64,000 nt of DNA. It comes from Cristatella mucedo. Lineage: Eukaryota; Bryozoa; Phylactolaemata; Cristatellidae. The DNA is taken from positions 1 to 64,000 of the forward strand of contig WPIO01000044.1 in the NCBI GenBank assembly GCA_009760855.2. The letters run 5' to 3'. Positions within the stretch are counted from its first letter, which is position 1. Every line of letters begins with the position of its first letter. The position numbers and the translations under genes are program-made. Positions 60,867-64,000 of the stretch are shown in pieces. Under the pieces are notes generated by a model, which was not told the DNA's origin, made no database searches, and saw nothing but the letters and a program-made list of their open reading frames with translations.

Positions 60867-62080
60867 CTGTAAACAAAGCAAGCAAACTAGCAACCGCAGA
60901 ATGCAAGCAAGCTGCGAGCAGGGTCGCGGCGGTGCTTGGCAGACCAATGGGCTCCCGCTGGCTCGTTGCCGTGTCTACTAGAGAGGTCACCGAGTCCATT
61001 ATTGCAGCTGCCAATTCAGCCTGTTAGGAGTACGCTCAATGAGCGTGGATGGACCTCGGTCGCAAGTACTTGCTTTAAAATGGTTAGGCTGCAATTCCGA
61101 AGGCGTAAATGATTGGGTGGCGGGTGGGTCGGTGGGTGGAGGCAACTCCTCTGGCCCGCTCAGCGTGCAGGCAGGGCAGTGGGCGCGCTTGACGGCGACC
61201 TATTTCTTTCCTTGCCCACCCTGGCTCCGCTTGAGTTCTTTCTCGATAAATCGAGGTCTTCGCTGCAATCTTGCGTTGCCCACTTTAGAGACTGAAATTA
61301 ACAGCACCTAATTTCAATTTCAATTTTAATTGAATTAATAACACCTAATTTTGCGAATCTAATTCAATACATAGGCACTACACTAACGGAAACGCGATCG
61401 TCGCTGACTGAACTAATAAGAGACAAAATCGCGTAGCCGTGAAAAGCTATAAACACAGCCTCTGACCATAGCATTCATTCGCGTGGAGCATGCTCTTGGA
61501 TTTCGGGCGTGAGCGCTGCTTGTTAACTTACTGCAGCCGGCCACTTTTGACGACGCCCCGCTTGAAACGGTACTGCCTTCATCGTGGTGTGTCTGCGCCA
61601 GGCTGCCTCCTGTTGCCGCTGGCGATGTGCTACCGCCGTGCGTCGGCGCACTGTCACCCGCTTTGGCTGCGGCGGGATACTTTAGACGATTAGCGAGCTG
61701 CGTGGCAGTTTGAGCTCTCGCGGCGGCGGCGGCACCGCGCGGCGTCGTCTGAGCTAGCCGACTGTGCTGGGCAGCAGCTGTGCTTGCGGTAGGCGGAGTC
61801 GTGCTCTGCCGCGCCGCGGCGGCTGTCGTCCTATCGCCCTCTGTGCCGGCGCCAGCGGCTGCGCTGCTCTGCTGAGGCAGTTCGTGCCCGACGACATCTG
61901 GCGACAGGCCGTCGCAAGTAGCGTCACCGCGCTGAAGCCACTCGCATGCTCCCACGCTTGCAACGTAGCGCAGCCCAGGCTGACACATGTGACTCCACAT
62001 GGTTCCTGCACTGCACACGTAGTACCTTTGACAGTTGCACGGATCAGGGAAATATCCATCGCCGTCAGGACACGAAAAAT
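60706..62080 (-). CDS. Secreted-type protein with two chitin-binding (CBM14) domains; 5' end missing
   Basis: Two exons, 62080-61532 and 60866-60706, join in phase 1 (TGC A + GC). Domain 1 starts SCPDGDGYFPDPCNCQRYYV and has Cys at seven positions through ATCDG. Domain 2 starts KCPADFGYFASPCNCHEFYR and ends three residues before the stop, again with seven Cys. Both have the Y-F-x-x-P-C-N-C-x-x-x-Y/F-Y-x-C core of peritrophin-A domains, which bind chitin in cuticle, gut lining, egg coats or shell matrix. Between them are about 130 residues rich in Ala, Thr, Ser and Gln, a mucin-like spacer open to O-glycosylation. The acceptor at 62081 (ATCTGCTTGCAG) and its phase imply at least one upstream exon with the start and a signal peptide, which I could not find. 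Domains are confident; full extent is not. Confidence 0.8.
61532..62080 (-). CDS. Chitin-binding gene exon: CBM14 domain 1 and linker
   Basis: 549 nt, acceptor at 62081-62082, donor TGCA/GTAAGT at 61532/61531. The linker contains TTPPTASTAAAQ and many Ala-Ala steps; its CpG-rich DNA suggests slippage-prone growth. Confidence 0.8.
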
Positions 62081-62455
62081 CTGCAAGCAGATGGTCAACC
62101 AAAGTTCGGTTGTCTAAAATGTTCTCGGAGGATCTTCCTAATAAATAATAATAATTGGAGGATCTACTACAGAATAAACCGTCAAGCGAAGCCACATTAC
62201 AATGTGAAGGGCATTCATATTTTTTTTATTTAGAGGCTTCATACGACGCTTTGGTCAACATCAAGGGCTTGGAGTACTTGCTTTAGATAGTGAATAATAC
62301 GGTTATGAGATCCGTTTAAAGCCTATAGCGAATGACTTAGGCCTCCGAGGTCGGCCGGTTTCTGGCGAACGTAACACAGTCACTGCCAGTGTTCTACCAA
62401 AAACTGTTTATTGGCTGATAGCATTGCCGGCAAAAGCCGGCGTTCTTAATTATTT
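62081..62455. other. Upstream flank of the chitin-binding exons
   Basis: No signal-peptide exon could be identified. A short ATA run occurs at 62141-62153. A SINE/LINE boundary or lost upstream exon is possible. Confidence 0.4.
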
Positions 62456-62748
62456 ATGGCTACTCTAAATCTAGGCTTTCATATAAACACAGATGACACT
62501 CAGTTGTACCTTAGATTTGATCTCTCCCAGCCCTCTAGCACGTCAAATTCTCTCAACTCTCTTGCTGCATGTACTGATGACATTCGCACATGGATGGCAG
62601 CAAACGTTCTTAAATTGAATGATGATAAAACTAACTTACTGTTTATGGGAAAGCCAAGAGTGATTCAGAAACTGGCAAGGTTGACTCTCACAATTAGCTC
62701 TGCCAACATACGTCTTGCTGAATCCTCGCGAAGTCTAGGAGCCCTTAT
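62456..62748 (+). mobile_element. LINE-B RT palm segment, left half of a split copy
   Basis: The frame is open for over 90 codons with NTDDTQLYLRFDLSQPS (the YADD catalytic motif changed to NTDD), then TWMAANVLKLNDDKTNLLFM and RLAESSRSLGA. It breaks at an ATA run at about 62745, where an opposite-strand LINE-B begins. Confidence 0.85.
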
Positions 62749-63440
62749 AATAATAATAATAATAATAATGCACTTGATAAAGCGCCCTCAGATAACTCAA
62801 TCTCTTTCTAGGTGCATTACATTTGCTGCAAAGGGAAATGCAATTGAATGGTGAGTATTATCATGATTGATAAACAAACAAAATGAATAACTTGGTTAGG
62901 GGTGACATGCACAGGGTCAGCATGCAAATGTCGTTAGTGGCAGCATGCACAGTGTCAGCCCCCATAAGCACATGAAGGACGAGTCACAGGGACCCACTAA
63001 ATGCTGTCCTAAATAGGTGTGTTTTTAAGTTCTTTTTAAATGTGGTCAGGTCAGGGGATGTTCTGACGCAGGTCGGGAGGGAGTTCCAGGCTTTGGGAGC
63101 ATACGAACTAAATGCACGGTCTCCAAAGGATTTGAGGTTTGTACGGTGTATTTGTAGACTGTTGGATTCCGAAAAGCGGGTGGTACGATGCTTGGCCTGA
63201 TGGGGGAGTATATCTGAGAGATAGGCTGGAGCCAAAGAATGAAAGGACCAAAATGTGAGCGACAAAACCTTGAAGTCAATCCGTTGCTTGACTGGTAGCC
63301 AGTGCAGGTCGGCGAGAAGTGGTGTGGTGTGGCAGCTGCGACGCTTACGACAGACAAGCCTAACTGCAAAGTTTTGCACCAGCTGCAATCGAGCCCTGTT
63401 CCTGTTCCAAATTGATCTTTTATTAGACGAACACACCAGC
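62745..63440 (-). mobile_element. LINE-B 3' half inserted into another LINE-B
   Basis: The minus-strand frame (63436-62984) is open for 150 codons: [70 protein letters not shown] and DLTTFKKNLKTHLFRTAF. A complete 3' untranslated region follows, with AGAAAGAGATTGAGTTATCT, GAGGGCGCTTTATCAAGTGC and (ATT)n. It is well preserved and 5'-truncated. Confidence 0.9.
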
Positions 63441-64000
63441 TCCGCAATCTAGTCTGCCTACATTCAACTACATAACTTTACAAAAATTGGCCTTGCTTAG
63501 ATAGAAATACCCCGCCTAAATTGGTCAATGCATTGGTGAAATCCCGTCTTGACTTCTGTAACTCACTGCTTGCTGATCTACCGGCCTGTGCAATTAGGCA
63601 ATTACAGCTTGTGCGAAAACTCTGAAGCTGTGCTTCTCTGTCGTGAGCGTCACAGTTGCTACATTACAGCACTTCTCGCCGACATGCACTGGCTCCTAGT
63701 CAAGAAACACATCGACTTCAAGGTTCTGTCACTCAAATTTAGGTCCCTTAATCCTTTGACTCCAGCCTACCTATCAGATCTACTCCCCACCAGGCAAAGG
63801 ATGGTACCACCCGCTTTTCGGAATCTAAATCACTTACCTATACCTCGTCCGAACCCTTAAACCGTACCTTTCATCCGTATGCTCACAAAGTCTGGATTCA
63901 TTTTCGACTTGAGTCACGACATCTCCTGACTTAACCGCATTTAAAAGAAACTTAAAAATGCAACTATTTAATATAGCAATTATTTGGTCCACGCGATTCG
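63441..64000 (+). mobile_element. LINE-B, right half of the split copy
   Basis: It resumes with TCTGCCTACATTCAACTACA (SAYIQLHNFTKI in frame) and runs through SRLDFCNSLLADLPACAIR, LPTRQRMVPPAFRNL and the KSFxDRAF equivalent to the window edge. Frameshifts occur near 63625 and later. Only about 20 codons are missing relative to the left half. Confidence 0.85.

Overview
The window is nuclear DNA from a multicellular animal, most likely a spiralian or other invertebrate. It has GT-AG introns, a BAK-type Bcl-2 family gene, a secreted chitin-binding (CBM14) gene, many decayed CR1/L2/Jockey-like LINE copies, tRNA-derived SINEs, long microsatellites and a fragment of a Polinton/adintovirus-type element. 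I see no bacterial operons, rRNA, convincing functional tRNA gene or CRISPR array. The species cannot be fixed from the sequence. The two host genes with intact splice logic are both on the minus strand. No pathway links them.

Layout. 0.2-1.2 kb: a compound GGCA/GACA/GA satellite. 1.7-5.8 kb (+): exon-like coiled-coil segments with good splice signals but broken frames, probably a decayed gene. 6-24 kb: mostly non-coding, with CpG-rich sequence at 7.3-8.65 kb, two SINE families (here SINE1 and SINE2), and LINE copies at 9.3-10.1, 12.2-13.0 and 18.0-19.2 kb. 24.0-27.0 kb: a non-coding element with about 130-bp inverted termini, filled with about twelve diverged ~165-bp units. Each unit has a core of GGCAAT boxes spaced about 10 bp apart. 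27.07-27.64 kb: a 21-bp GC-rich minisatellite. 27.7-29.9 kb: an AT-rich virus-like island in which a protein-primed DNA polymerase B fragment is joined to a tail-fibre-like fragment. 30-32.4 kb: GA, CA and TC microsatellites. 35.8-45.4 kb: SINE and LINE layers, including a minus-strand LINE interrupted by two plus-strand LINEs.

46.7-52.0 kb (-): a four-exon BAK homologue with BH3, BH1 and BH2 motifs and a candidate tail anchor. It has a long proline-directed N-terminal extension and a CpG-rich upstream region. 54.3-55.4 kb (-): the best preserved LINE 3' half, with a 317-codon open frame. 55.8-59.8 kb: more LINE relics. 60.7-62.1 kb (-): two exons of a protein with two chitin-binding domains and an Ala/Thr/Ser-rich linker. 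62.4-64.0 kb: a plus-strand LINE split by a minus-strand LINE.

LINE family names A and B are local labels. LINE-A ends in CATTA repeats. LINE-B ends in a tail that contains AGAGAGATTGAGTT followed by ATT repeats. Everything was done by eye: domain calls rest on recognised motifs, and ends of repeats are good to roughly 10-50 bp.
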